Positions 22,945 to 33,655 of a stretch of 64,000 nucleotides of DNA are shown here, in pieces. Position 1 is the stretch's first letter. The number at the start of each line of letters is the position of its first letter. The notes under the pieces are model-generated. The model did no database searches. It saw nothing but the letters and a program-made list of their open reading frames with translations, and had not been told where the DNA came from. Origin of the DNA: Lichenostomus cassidix. Its lineage: Eukaryota > Chordata > Aves > Passeriformes > Meliphagidae. The position numbers were made by a program, and so were the translations under genes. The stretch is taken from NCBI GenBank assembly GCA_008360975.2, contig CM039193.1:9104501-9168500 (forward strand), in the 5' to 3' direction.

Positions 22945-23450
22945 AAACCCCCAGAGAGTGATATGCAGCTTCATCCAATAAATACTGGCTGATCAACAAG
23001 GATGCTAAAAACAGAAAGGCCATCCACCGCTAATTATAAAGCTATTTCAGCCAGGCCAGAAAAAGATGATATTTCATCTACTCTTTGCTTTCAAAACTCT
23101 CTGTATTTGCATGAATTGATAACAATTTCTGTGTCTTAGTTTACATTGAGTATGATGATGTTAGAACTCCCAGATTATCCAGCATAAGCAATGCTCTAAA
23201 AATTTTAAAAAAACACCTACAAACCAAGGAAACAGCAATAAAAAAGACCTCTAAGCCCCACAGCAGCAAAGTAATAATCACTGTTAACATTTCGATGCTT
23301 AATGCTTCTGCCGTGGTACTTAATCGATAATTGAAATTGCAAGAGAAGTGTAATGCTTGAAATTCATGCAGTTAATTTTATTGCTAGCACTTGTAATTTG
23401 AAAGCAATTCTCAAATCAATATTAACGTGACTTTTTTTTGCACAGAATGG
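22945..23450. promoter_or_regulatory. Candidate conserved noncoding element (enhancer-like)
   Basis: This AT-rich block has the texture of deeply conserved vertebrate noncoding DNA. A perfect octamer ATTTGCAT lies at 23105-23112, with an SOX-type AACAAT 8 bases beyond it (23121-23126). The homeodomain and CUT-type string TAATCGATAATTGA is at 23321-23334, and GCTAATTATAAAGC is near 23029. TTAAT, TAATTT and GCTAGC-type sites follow to about 23430. Octamer plus SOX sites at short spacing are a known POU/SOX enhancer arrangement. Conservation itself cannot be seen from one sequence. Confidence 0.4.
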
Positions 23451-24884
23451 GAAAGGCTGGAGTTGGTTCAACCACAAACAGTGCAGTATTTAAGTGGGAG
23501 CCACTGTTTCATGAGACATCAGGATTAATTCTATCCATTTTTTCTCCCAGCTATAAATAAGATCTTCCCTACACTGTCTGGGTGCATTTAATATTTGTAA
23601 GTAGCTTGAGGTTGTATTGCTCCAAGGCTTCAGATGCTGCTCTCAGGTTTTCTCTCTGTCCCACAGGTTGCTTTGAGTGCCAGTAGGGCTGTGGGAGAGG
23701 GGAGAGGCAAGGAGAAGGTTAAAAAAATCTCCCTGCCTAAATTCTGCTCGTTCTCAGTGAAACATGCTCCTGCACTGCTTTCCAAGCTCTATATCTGCAC
23801 TGATGCAGGCTCCAAAGGGGATGTTAATCGGGGCAAGAGTGTGCTGGGGTGATTTGTACCTCTGTGTCTTCCTGATGAGCTCATCGGGAATGTGCTCCTC
23901 TGGGGCTTATGCAGGCTGCAGTGAAGGTAAAGTACAAGACCTTCAGCTGGAAAAGCATTTCAGCGCTCTGGTTTTGTCCCAAGTCATTAAAACTTCTGCA
24001 ACATATTTGCAGACAAGCCAAGAGGATGACTGGGATGGTTGGGTCCTTCAGAGATACCTGTTTGTGCTGCAGGTGTCACTGTGTTGTAGAAAACTTGTGC
24101 TGAATTAATGCCTTGGGCCTCAGTGGGGTTGGAGAGGCTCTTTGGGCAGTCTTGGTGGGCTTCCCTGGGAAGATGTAGGAGACCTGGAAAGGCAGCCAAG
24201 GTGCAGAGTTTAAGGGGTTGTTATGTATGTCTTGCAAAAATGTATTTCATCAGCAAAGTGGCCTGACTCTGGTCTTAGAACTTGTCTTTTGGGAAAGTCC
24301 AGGCAGTTTTGTAACATCCCACCCTCTTCCTAAACTGCTGTAGCTTGGAAAACCCCACCCCCCAAACTCATAAGCCTTGAATCCAAAGATGAGTCTTAGG
24401 AGTTGCCACTCGAGTGTGTAGTTGTGGTTTCTGTCTTGTTGGCTGGAAGACCTTCATCCTTATCACCTGAAGCAGCTCAGGTGCTCCGTGGCTTCTGAGC
24501 CAGACCTCCTCAGATGTCAGGCTGTGAAAGTTGGCAGCTTGGATACTCTCTATGTGCCTGTGCTTCCCCTGTTCCAATACAACTGCATTTATGGGCACAG
24601 CAGCAAATACCATTTATTTTGCAGACTGCCTTTGTGGTGCTGAAGTTCAAAGGTTCTTTTTGACACAAAAATCTAAAATGCTGTGATCAAGAGCTTGAGC
24701 CTGGTTCGTGAGCCTGCAGTGTAAGCAGAGAGCAGCATGGGCTCTTCTCTCCTGAGCAGGGATCGAGACCAAAAGCTGCCATCCAGGCTGTCTCTCTGCT
24801 TTTTCAAACTGGCATCCTCTTGATCTCTGTGGGAGTGCTGACAAATGTAAGAGCAATAGTTTCTCTATATGGAAAACACCCAAA

Positions 24885-25440
24885 TAAGCTAATTTGAAAA
24901 TTAAGAATTATCTGACTGTTTTCCAAAATAGCTTTGGTGTGTAACTTCCAATGGCTGACAGGATTTTGTAGGGGCGTTATTTAAATAAGAAAACTATTTT
25001 TTTTTACTGTCAGTCTCATCCTTTAATTTATCATGCTAATTAACTAATCTTACTCAGGGACTCATTGTTCCTATGCAGTGCCCTCCTCCATCTGAGTTAA
25101 GGGAAGAGATCTGCACACACAGACTGTGTTACTCCTACCCTGTAAATTGTATGCAAAAGTAGGGTGGCTCTTTCTCTTTCATTTGGCTTGTTTTAATCTT
25201 TCTCTCTTCACCCTGAACTCTGCTGAAGTACATCACAGGTTCTGCAGCTAATTAACACAATTACAGCTGTCTGCATCAGGTTGGGAGATTGAGTTAGAAG
25301 CCGTCAAGACCCCAATATACTGGAGTCTCATTACTGAGTCTCCAGTGCAGCCACATATAATGAAATTCAAACAGATCAGGTTAAATTAGATTAGCTAATG
25401 GAATTCTCATCTTCTCAGTTTAATGCAATTCTGAACAGTG
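24885..25440. promoter_or_regulatory. Candidate conserved noncoding element (enhancer-like)
   Basis: An AT-rich, non-repetitive block with TAATTA at 25037-25042 and 25249-25254, an E-box CAGCTG at 25264-25269, and several further TTAAT/TTAGATTAG strings up to 25415. It also contains a hairpin at 25319-25346. The assignment rests on sequence texture and motif density only. Confidence 0.33.
25319..25346. other. Short hairpin, 12-bp arms with a 4-base loop
   Basis: The left arm ACTGGAGTCTCA (25319-25330) pairs with the right arm TGAGTCTCCAGT (25335-25346) at 11 of 12 positions. The loop is TTAC. Confidence 0.7.
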
Positions 25441-28400
25441 ACTCTTTAGTTTACTTGCAAAATAAATGTTTCTTTGAGTTGGACTTGACCTGACCCTGCA
25501 AGATTGAACTCCTTGGACCTCTGAGAAGTTAATGTCCAGGATATGAAATCTGTGGGCTGGGTTGGTTGGTGGCTTTTGGGAGCCTTGTACTAGGGAATCT
25601 GGGAGTGACTTGGTACTGGGAGAGAAGAGGAGGCTCTGTGGTGCTCTTTCCTGGTGCTTGTGGGGTGGCCCAAGGGACTTGCATGGGGGATCTCTCCTGC
25701 CTTCAGTAACTGTAGCTGGGATAGACATACAGAGCAACTGCTTGTGCCACAGCTCCTGTACCTCAGTGCAGAAGCACAGGGGCCAGAAGAAATAGCCTCT
25801 GTTTCAAGATACTTCAAAATATTTGTTTTGTGCTATTAGCAATTCAAGCCTTTCTCCTTGTACTTGTACTTGAAAGTGGAAGGATGGAGCAGGCACCTGA
25901 TAGCCAGCTCCAGAGATTTCTCTGCTGGGTTGATGCTCTTGTTTCACAATAGACAAATATCTGGAAATATGGTAGGACTTGTTTCTTTGGCAAACTAGCG
26001 GGGAGAGGATATTGTGAAATACAAATTTTTTATAGCAGCAATGTCTTGCATGGTCCCTTAGCAATCCTCAGCACAGGCAGCAAAAATAGCAGTGCCAAAG
26101 TGAGTTAGAGCAGCCTTCAAAGCTTGATGGGGAGCTGCAAAGTTGTGCAGAACGCATCAAAGCTGCGGAAGTGTCTTTGCCATGACCTCTTTTTGTAATC
26201 AGCAAGGAAATGGGCAAGATGTAATGGAAGGTCCCTGTCTGTCTGTCACTGGCTTGGTGTGACAGCCTGTGCTGGTGGAAGATGCAGAGACTAGAGATTC
26301 ACAGGGGATGGCAGGGTCCCAGTGCCTGCTAGGGGCTGGCTGTGCTGAGTGAGGGTCTCTGGTGTGTGGCTGCTGCTTGTCCTGGAGTGACACATGTTGG
26401 TGGAAGGTCACTGATTCTTCATGAAAATGGCAAAAGCTGCCTCTCTGTTTTACTTAAGGAGCAATTAGTATGAGTAGGAAAGGTTTTGTGTCCTAGTATA
26501 CTCTTACCAGCAGAAAGCCAGAGAGGCACACTACTGGTGGGGGAATTGGATGGAGGGGGAAAAAGAAAGGTATTTGGTGTATTTTTCTGTCTTTACAGAC
26601 ACTTTGCTTTTTGAACTCTGTGAGTGTGGCACTTTTTGCAAGTACTGAATTAATTTAATTTGCAATGGCATTGTGAGTGTGGTTACTTGGTGTCACTGTC
26701 TGACAGCACAAAGGCTTTTGAGAAACTGTTTGGACTGCGTTTGACTTGGGTCCCCTTTATTTGCCTTCTGAACACCAAGTACTCTTCCTGACTGTGGGGT
26801 GTCTGCAGCCAGCACACCAGTGTCTGTACCCCACTGTTGTGATCAGAGTACCACCTCAATCACATGAAGCTTTTGATTCTCTTCTCCATCTTCCGGCAAA
26901 CTGAACAAGTTTTGGTTAGAAGAAAAGTAACTTCCGGCTGTACAGTGACACTCCTAAGGGCTTTAAGCTTCTTCTCTGGGTGGTATTAATTTGGTGGCAT
27001 CTGCTGGTAAAAGGGAAGGTCTCTGAGCAAAAGCAGATGTCCTCAATCCAATTTTCTTTTAAGAGGCTCTCCTTGCTGTGACATCTATGCTGTGTCCTCT
27101 GTGGGGTTGGTGGTTTGGCAGATACATTGTCCCTGTGTGTGTCTGCCTGCCCACCCAGACTCATGTACCATGTTCAAGGCACAATACACTTTTGGTGTTT
27201 ATGGGATGCTGCTGGGACTGGAAGAAGTTATTCCTAGCAGGACTCCTCTCTCCTTCCTTAACACGCATGCCTTCTCAGCTGCAAATCCCATTGCCGGCAT
27301 AATAGTTGTTTTCATTGCTTCACTGGGAGTAGTGAGGTTAACATCTTGAGCAGCAGCTAGAATAGACACAAGCAAATAGAAAAATAGCTTAATCCCCTGG
27401 AAGTTACTCTTTTCAGTATGGAGTTATGTTTCGTTTTTATCTCCCCCCACTTTTATTTTAAAGGGCAGAATTACATTTTATTTACAGCTGGGCCCAGAAC
27501 CTGCAGTTTGCTGCTTCTGCATGTAGAGTCACAGAATAATCCTCTAGATACTCTTTTCCCAAAGGGAATTTCCTGGTTAGAGGGTTGACAGACTTTGGCA
27601 AAGGAGGGTGGAGCAGTTAAACCACATGATCTCATCTTTCTCAAATGTAGCCCACTGCAAATAAGGTTCCTCAGCAGAGCAACATCTCTCTGGTCCTGCC
27701 TGTGGTAGAGCTGGGAGCAAATTCAACTTGTCATTGCAGAGATGAGCAGATTCCAACATACAGAAATATCCACTCCTTCTCTGTTGATTCTACCACTTTC
27801 CCTATAAACAGACACACAGTCACTTTCCAAGTGAGCCATCTGGGTTTGACAGATGTCGCTGGCTTTTTCTGGACCCATTGTTAAATGGGAAAAAGGGAGG
27901 GAATATTCTGAATTGAAGGAAATAGCTTCTGATGGCAGTCTGCAATTTCATGGGCTGGGAGATGAGCTGCCCTTCTTTCCTTCAATTGCCATCAGCTTCA
28001 TTGATTGTAATCTGCATTCACAGCCTGGGAAAAATCGCTTCTCGTGGGAAGTGCTGGAATTGTCACGTTTTGGGGAAGGAAGTTTAGGTGTACTTTTACC
28101 CTTGATGCAGAGCTAGTAGGCTTTTTGTACTTCTAAGAGATGTAGCATTTGTTTCTGAAGCTGTATAGTGATGTCTGTAAAGCTCTGATCTGGGACTTAA
28201 TTCCCATACTCTGGATACCTTTTATCCATCCTGATCCCAAAACTCTGCAGATGCTGGTACAAGGTAAAGGCCTCCTCCTCCCAGTCTGAGAGCTACTTGT
28301 AATTGTGTGCTCTTGAAGCCTCTTTGAATCGTGATATTTGCTTCCTAATGTAGATAGAGCCCTGAGTCTAATTTCTGATGAATGGTGGAGTTAGTAAAGT

Positions 28401-30774
28401 TGATATTAAGACTAAATACCAACATCAAATATCAACATAATTCTATCTTTATTTTTCCATGTTTTTTTCTTTTGTATTTTTTTGTTGCTGATGAAAGCAT
28501 GTGAAATACATCAACTTTCTGAAAGTGATGGTATTAAAAATAGAAGGGCAGGTGTGTATGAAATGCTAAAGGTCATACGTCAGAAGTGAATTTCCAGGAA
28601 TATATTCAGGTGGGAGTCTGTGATGAGATGTTTTGCTTCTTTCTCATGTGTGTGAGGGTGAAGTTTCTGTTTCTCTCACACCCACAGAGGTTTTGCTCTC
28701 CTTGGAATTTTCTGCCACCCTCATGGTACTGCTGGTGATGGTTGTGAGGCATTGGGCACAAAAGACAATATGTGATTGTGATCTGAACGTGGACATGTGA
28801 ACATGCAAATTATCACAAAACTTCACCAAGAGCAAAATTCAAAGGGCACATTTAGGACACCTTTGCTAAAATTGCAGATTTTATGCTTGCTTTTAGAGTT
28901 TATTCAGTTAATTTAGAAAAGGAAGAGAGAAGAAAGGGAGAGCACTGTAATAACTCAATCCTTTACGTGTGGCAGCACACCAAGTGTGAAACCGCTGAAG
29001 ATAGAAGTTTGATAAAGAAATCTGTCAATACTGGAAACCTCATTTCCTCCTCTGCATTATCTTCCCTGAGAGAGACAACAAAGGGTGATACTACATAACC
29101 TGTGTTCAACTCTGAACTCTGGATCCTTGTCTGCCTGTTGGAGAATGTGTGTGATAAGTCTTTGATGTATAGATTGCTGCTGTGCTCCCAGATTTGACAC
29201 CAGCCTCCTGTTCCTGTTCTGTGTTTGTGCTATAGAAGTGTTTCTACTTTGTCAGCTTTAGATGCATTTCTAACACAAAGGTACCTGCCCTGCACTGTAA
29301 ACATTTCAAAAAAGATTTTGTCCCTACTGTGTATCACATAATACAATGTTTTCTTGCAAATTGTTCTGGAATGGAGCTCTGGGTTCCTGCTTTAATGTGA
29401 CTCTAGGGAAAAAGGGTAATTTCTACAGAAAGATTTGAGTGTAAAATAATTGTAAGGGAAAACACACAAACTAAGAGGCCACTATTTTTTATCAACAGAC
29501 ATTTTTTCAAGTTAAAAACAATTTGTTCAAACATGATTTGCATTTAAGGTGGGATTTAGGGCATTCATAGAGCTTCAAGTACCTTTCCCCATCTGTCTGC
29601 CACTTTTGTGGTGTGTGGCATCCGTGAACCTTGATGTAGCAGCAGCAGAAACAAGTGTGTGGCCACTCTGGTGACCTACTGAGTTCTTCCTATGACTTCC
29701 TTGTTCCTCATCTGCATCCCCTTCTCTCTCCAGCCCCACTGCTGTTCTCCTTTTTAAATTTTTTTTATAGCTTGTCATGGTGTATGTTCTCTGATGGCAC
29801 AGGAATAACCGCAGAGTGCATTGTCCTGAGTGCTGGAGCTCAGCCTGGGACTTTTGCAGAACTGGCAGTTCATCTCTAAGTACTGAGCCTGAAGCAGTTT
29901 CAGGGATGTACTGACCTGTATGTGGTCTTGTGTTAGGGTGACACAGGCAAAACTACTGGGAAACATAGAATGTTGTGGAGTGAAAATTTCAGTACCCAGA
30001 CTGGAAGGCACAGAGTTTGTAATACCGAATAGTGTGAGTGGTATTGGCTACTTGATGATTTTATTTTGCCCATGAAGATCGGCTTGCTGGAGGTGCCTGA
30101 AAGCAGGAGCTTTACTGGCTTTGCTGAACAAGTGAATGTTAACATGAAGTTTGGGATTTCCAGTAGGCTCCATGGAAATGACATACTTAAATCACTGTAA
30201 ATGGTGGCATTTAGTTCCCTTGGGGATACTTGGAAAGCCTTGCTCTGCAAATGTGAATCGATTACAGCTTTGTGAAGAGAAGTGTGATAAAGGGGTTTGA
30301 AAAGCTCAGTGAGAGATGGGAGGCCTCTGCAGAAAGGGATCTGTGCATTTAGGAGCTGAAATGCGGTCTGAATCAGCAACTGGATGAATTGGATTTGTTT
30401 CAGGGGTCAGTGCCCAAACAAATATTTTCAATAAGACATTCACAAGCCTTTATTAAACCTAGACTGAGACCAGCCTGTACTCTCTGAGACAGTGAAGGAA
30501 AGAGACTCAAGATAAAAGGTTTGCATTAGCATTGATAGTTATATTTGTGCAAGGTTTTTTTTTGGCATTACATAAAGAGAAAACAGGTCCAGGAGGTGTC
30601 TGTGAGATGACAAAAGAGACACTTGGGACATAATTTTTCCTTTTACATGAATTTTTAAAACACCTGAAGCTAGAAAAGCTTTGCCCTCAATAGTGTCCCA
30701 TGAAACTCAGAATTTGCTTTCAAGTGAAGGCAGCTGCAAACACACACGGAGAGGGAGAGTGCAAAATGCTGCTG
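25441..30774. other. Unique noncoding stretch
   Basis: No gene is supported over about 5.3 kb. All frames are short (up to 148 codons, 29933-30379 minus) and unrecognised. A short inverted repeat lies at 28399-28436. Around 27900-28030 there is a compact block with inverted CTGATGGCA/TGCCATCAG that might be conserved noncoding DNA, but the signal is weak. Confidence 0.5.
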
Positions 30775-31640
30775 TGAAGGAGTTAGCAAGCATGTGGAGC
30801 AGAGCTCTCTGTTGGTAAAGCCTGCTTGGATTTTTCAAAGACATTTATCAAGGTTCCTCAGAGAAGATGTTTAAGGAAATGAAGCAGCAGTGGTAAAAGA
30901 GAGGGAGTCTTTACTTAAAAAAATAGTTGGCTAGAAGGAGATGAACAGACAGTAGGAGTAAGTAATGAGTTTTCCTGGTGGAGGGAAGTCACCAGCAGAA
31001 TACTGCAAGGTCTCCTGCTGAGACGTTGTATCTTTCAAATATGAATCAGACTTGAAAAAGGAACTAAAAAGAAAAGAAATAAGTTTTGGCAGCACAGCAA
31101 ACTATATGGGGTGGTAAAGACAGGCAAAGTGCAAGGACGTAAAGAAGGATATTTTGAAACAGAATGAAGGGATGCTAAAATGACAGATGAATTTCAGGGT
31201 AGGAATATGTGAAGTGATGAATATACAAGTAATTCTGCATGTACGTAAGGTAATGAGCTGTGAGATGCCAACAGGCTCTGGGGGCTTGAGGTTCTGGGTT
31301 ATAATGTAGAGCTCAGTGGTAGTATTGGCTCAGTGCTCAGCAGTGATCAAAAACAAATTGAACATTAGAAGTTATTAGCAAAGGCAGTGGGAAGAAAACA
31401 TGCTGCAGCTGTGTAAGCTTGCATTTTCACTGCCTCCTGCTCTTTGTCTCCTGGCTCTGGAACAAACCAAGAGAACTGGAAAGAGGTTCAGAGCTGGGTT
31501 AAATCAGAGGTATAGGGTAGTTTTTTACCAGGAGTTTTCAAGAAGACCAATGTTCCTTAGACTGAGAAGGAGATGGCTGAGGTGAAATACAGCAGCAGTC
31601 TGTAAAAACTATCAGATGGTGAAGGTAAATAGGGAGTGAT
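30775..31640 (+). mobile_element. Decayed CR1-type LINE, ORF2 reverse transcriptase relic
   Basis: Translation of the plus strand recovers pieces of the CR1/L2-type reverse transcriptase in the correct order. LDFSKTF...KVP at 30826-30858 corresponds to the family's DFSKAFD..PH motif. An open stretch at 30928-31020 reads WLEG..QTVGV, FSWWREVTS and LQGLLL, matching the family's W...R.Q.V...FS.WR.V..GVPQGS.L region. At 31181-31222 a stop followed by QMNFRVGICEVMN matches the WQMKF..GKCEVMH motif. The catalytic ADD motif expected near 31090 is lost. A stop at 30880, a frame change before 31181 and deletions show it is dead. Similarity continues in diverged form through the region near 31300-31400, and weakly to about 31840. 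Both ends are truncated. The age suggests an old amniote CR1 lineage. Confidence 0.85.
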
Positions 31641-33520
31641 TTCTGGTGGTCCATCTCTGTCCTGGTGCAAGGGGCATCAGATGAAGGGGAAGACTGCTAG
31701 TTTTGCTTGCAAGGGGGAGTGCAGTGGTAGCAATGGATGTGAAAGAAAGTGCTAATCATGGGTGCTGTGGCCTTTTTGTAAATGTCTAGGAAGCCTTTAA
31801 TGAAAGGTTAATTGAGCGGTGGATTGGCAGGAAGGTGTCCTGGGAGAGAAAAAGGTGAGTGCATGACTGGAGACAAATTGATTTGATTTCTGTGTACTAT
31901 GGTAGGGTGGTAATTCATGGTGTTGCCTGGCTGGTGTGTACTGAAATTGCAATGCTGCTGTTCAGCCCATGGCTGTCCTGCTGTCGTGGCATAGGTATCA
32001 TTTGGCAGCTTGTGCCATTCTTTTGGCTCAGTCTGAGACTGGAGTTTCAGCCCAGTGGAGCACCTAGGACTTGGGAGAAGCACTCCCTGTGAGACCTGGA
32101 TGTCTTGCAGCCTTGCCTTATTGTGGGAGATGCTCTCCTCTGTCCCTATTAACCTCGTTGAAACCTGTTCAGAGTGGGGCTGGGAAGCAGTGGACTTTAC
32201 TGGCTTTGCTTCTTGTCACCACCTGTGTCATGGCATGCTGACACCAAAGAAGCAAAGCAGATGAGATACACTTCCAAGCACAGCATCTGGGTTTTATCTC
32301 TGTTAATAAAAAGGTTAAAGGAAGCTCTGGAAGGGGGAACAACCTTCAAGTTAATTTCATTTTCAGTCTGGACAGATATCTTGAAGATCTCAGTGGTTGT
32401 TGCATCAAGCTGAGATCTTTCGCTTTGCTCAGGGCAAGTGTTACCTTGTCAGAATGAAATATTTCTGGGATCTGAATGCCTGCCAGTAATCAGGCTGCAG
32501 ACCATGTCTGGTGGTTTTTTATGTTTTTTTTTTTTTTTTCTAATATAATTGTCTGCATTTCATGAATTATCCCTGAAGTTGCTACTGTAGTTTTGTGTTA
32601 CTAGGCTATACCCTGTGCTTGCTATTTTGGCTGCTGCTCCCTCAGGAACAGCTCTGCTCTCTCTACCATGGACTGATTTCTTCGCAGTGAGGGTCGAGTA
32701 GAGTAGGGTTGTGTCAAAACTCACCAGGGTAGATGCCAGGTCTTATTTAGAACATCCTGCCTGGTGTTTTGTTGGCATTTAGGCATGGTAGAGACATCTG
32801 CATTGATTCTTGTATGTGCTAAGGAGATATGGCTACCCTGAGACCAAATGAATATTTAAATGAGCAGAGTTTGTCTGCTCACCTAAACATTAGATTGAAT
32901 GGATGTTCAGTGCATCTGGCTTTGTACAAGGCCGAGACTGCAACTGCTTTCCCATTAGGCTTAAGCTCTTTGGATTTACCCCTGGCTGCTGTCAACTTTC
33001 TCTCACCCAGAATCACTTTGGTGATATGAGGGGGGGCAAGTAAGAGGACTTGAACTGTGCTTTTTGTGCCAGTCTTTTTCAGAACATCAGCCCTTTTCTT
33101 TAGATCCCAGATTGCTTTTAAATGCATGACCCTTATTCAGACTTAAATCTACCACTTTTTGTTGATTGTTTGCCTCCATTTTTCTAGCCTTGAAATTATT
33201 GATAACTTTAAGTACCAGTGTCAATTAGAAATGCTCGTGTCACTCCCTATTCTTATTTATTGGCTCCCATGAGATCTTGTTGTTAACTGCAAGCCTTAAA
33301 ATTTAGCCTTGGTCAAGCTAAAAGAGCTTTCCAAGGAGTAGCTGGGGTAGCTGGTGGGAACACTGTAGTTAAATATTCCTAAAGTAAGTTGATTTCTGCT
33401 CTCTGAGAAAAGCCACAATAGAAGTTTTTTTCAGGCCAAATTTGTAAACGAGAACAACTTTTTCTAGTTGTTCAGAGGTTTGTCTGCTATTGGCTTTTTC
33501 TGGATTGTTGCAATGAAAAA
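31641..33520. other. Mostly unique noncoding stretch
   Basis: The first 200 bases may be the further 3' part of the CR1 relic. A donor-like AAAG/GTGAGT lies at 31854-31860. The T16 block at 32513-32539 is listed separately. No gene is supported. Confidence 0.45.
32511..32539 (+). repeat. GGTGG-T6-ATG-T16 block
   Basis: The sequence GGTGG and six T are followed by ATG and sixteen T at 32524-32539. Confidence 0.9.
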
Positions 33521-33524
33521 AAAT

Positions 33525-33655
33525 GTAACAGAGAAAATAAGCTGATAATTATAGGCTGAACAGATTCTCTCTAAATCTGAGAATTAATAAATCCAGGACA
33601 AAAGAGTTGAGGCAAATAGGATTTGCATTATCTTATAATAACCCACTGGCCTGGT
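33525..33655. promoter_or_regulatory. Weak candidate conserved noncoding element
   Basis: A compact AT-rich block with GATAATTATAGG, AGAATTAATAAATCC and GGATTTGCATTATC (octamer-like ATTTGCAT). No repeat is recognised. The support is motif texture only. Confidence 0.22.

Noticed and set aside
31854..31860. Splice donor AAAG/GTGAGT
   Set aside because: A good donor string, but it lies at the edge of the dead CR1 relic with no matching acceptor and open frame. Similar strings at about 22394 and 22605 were set aside for the same reason.
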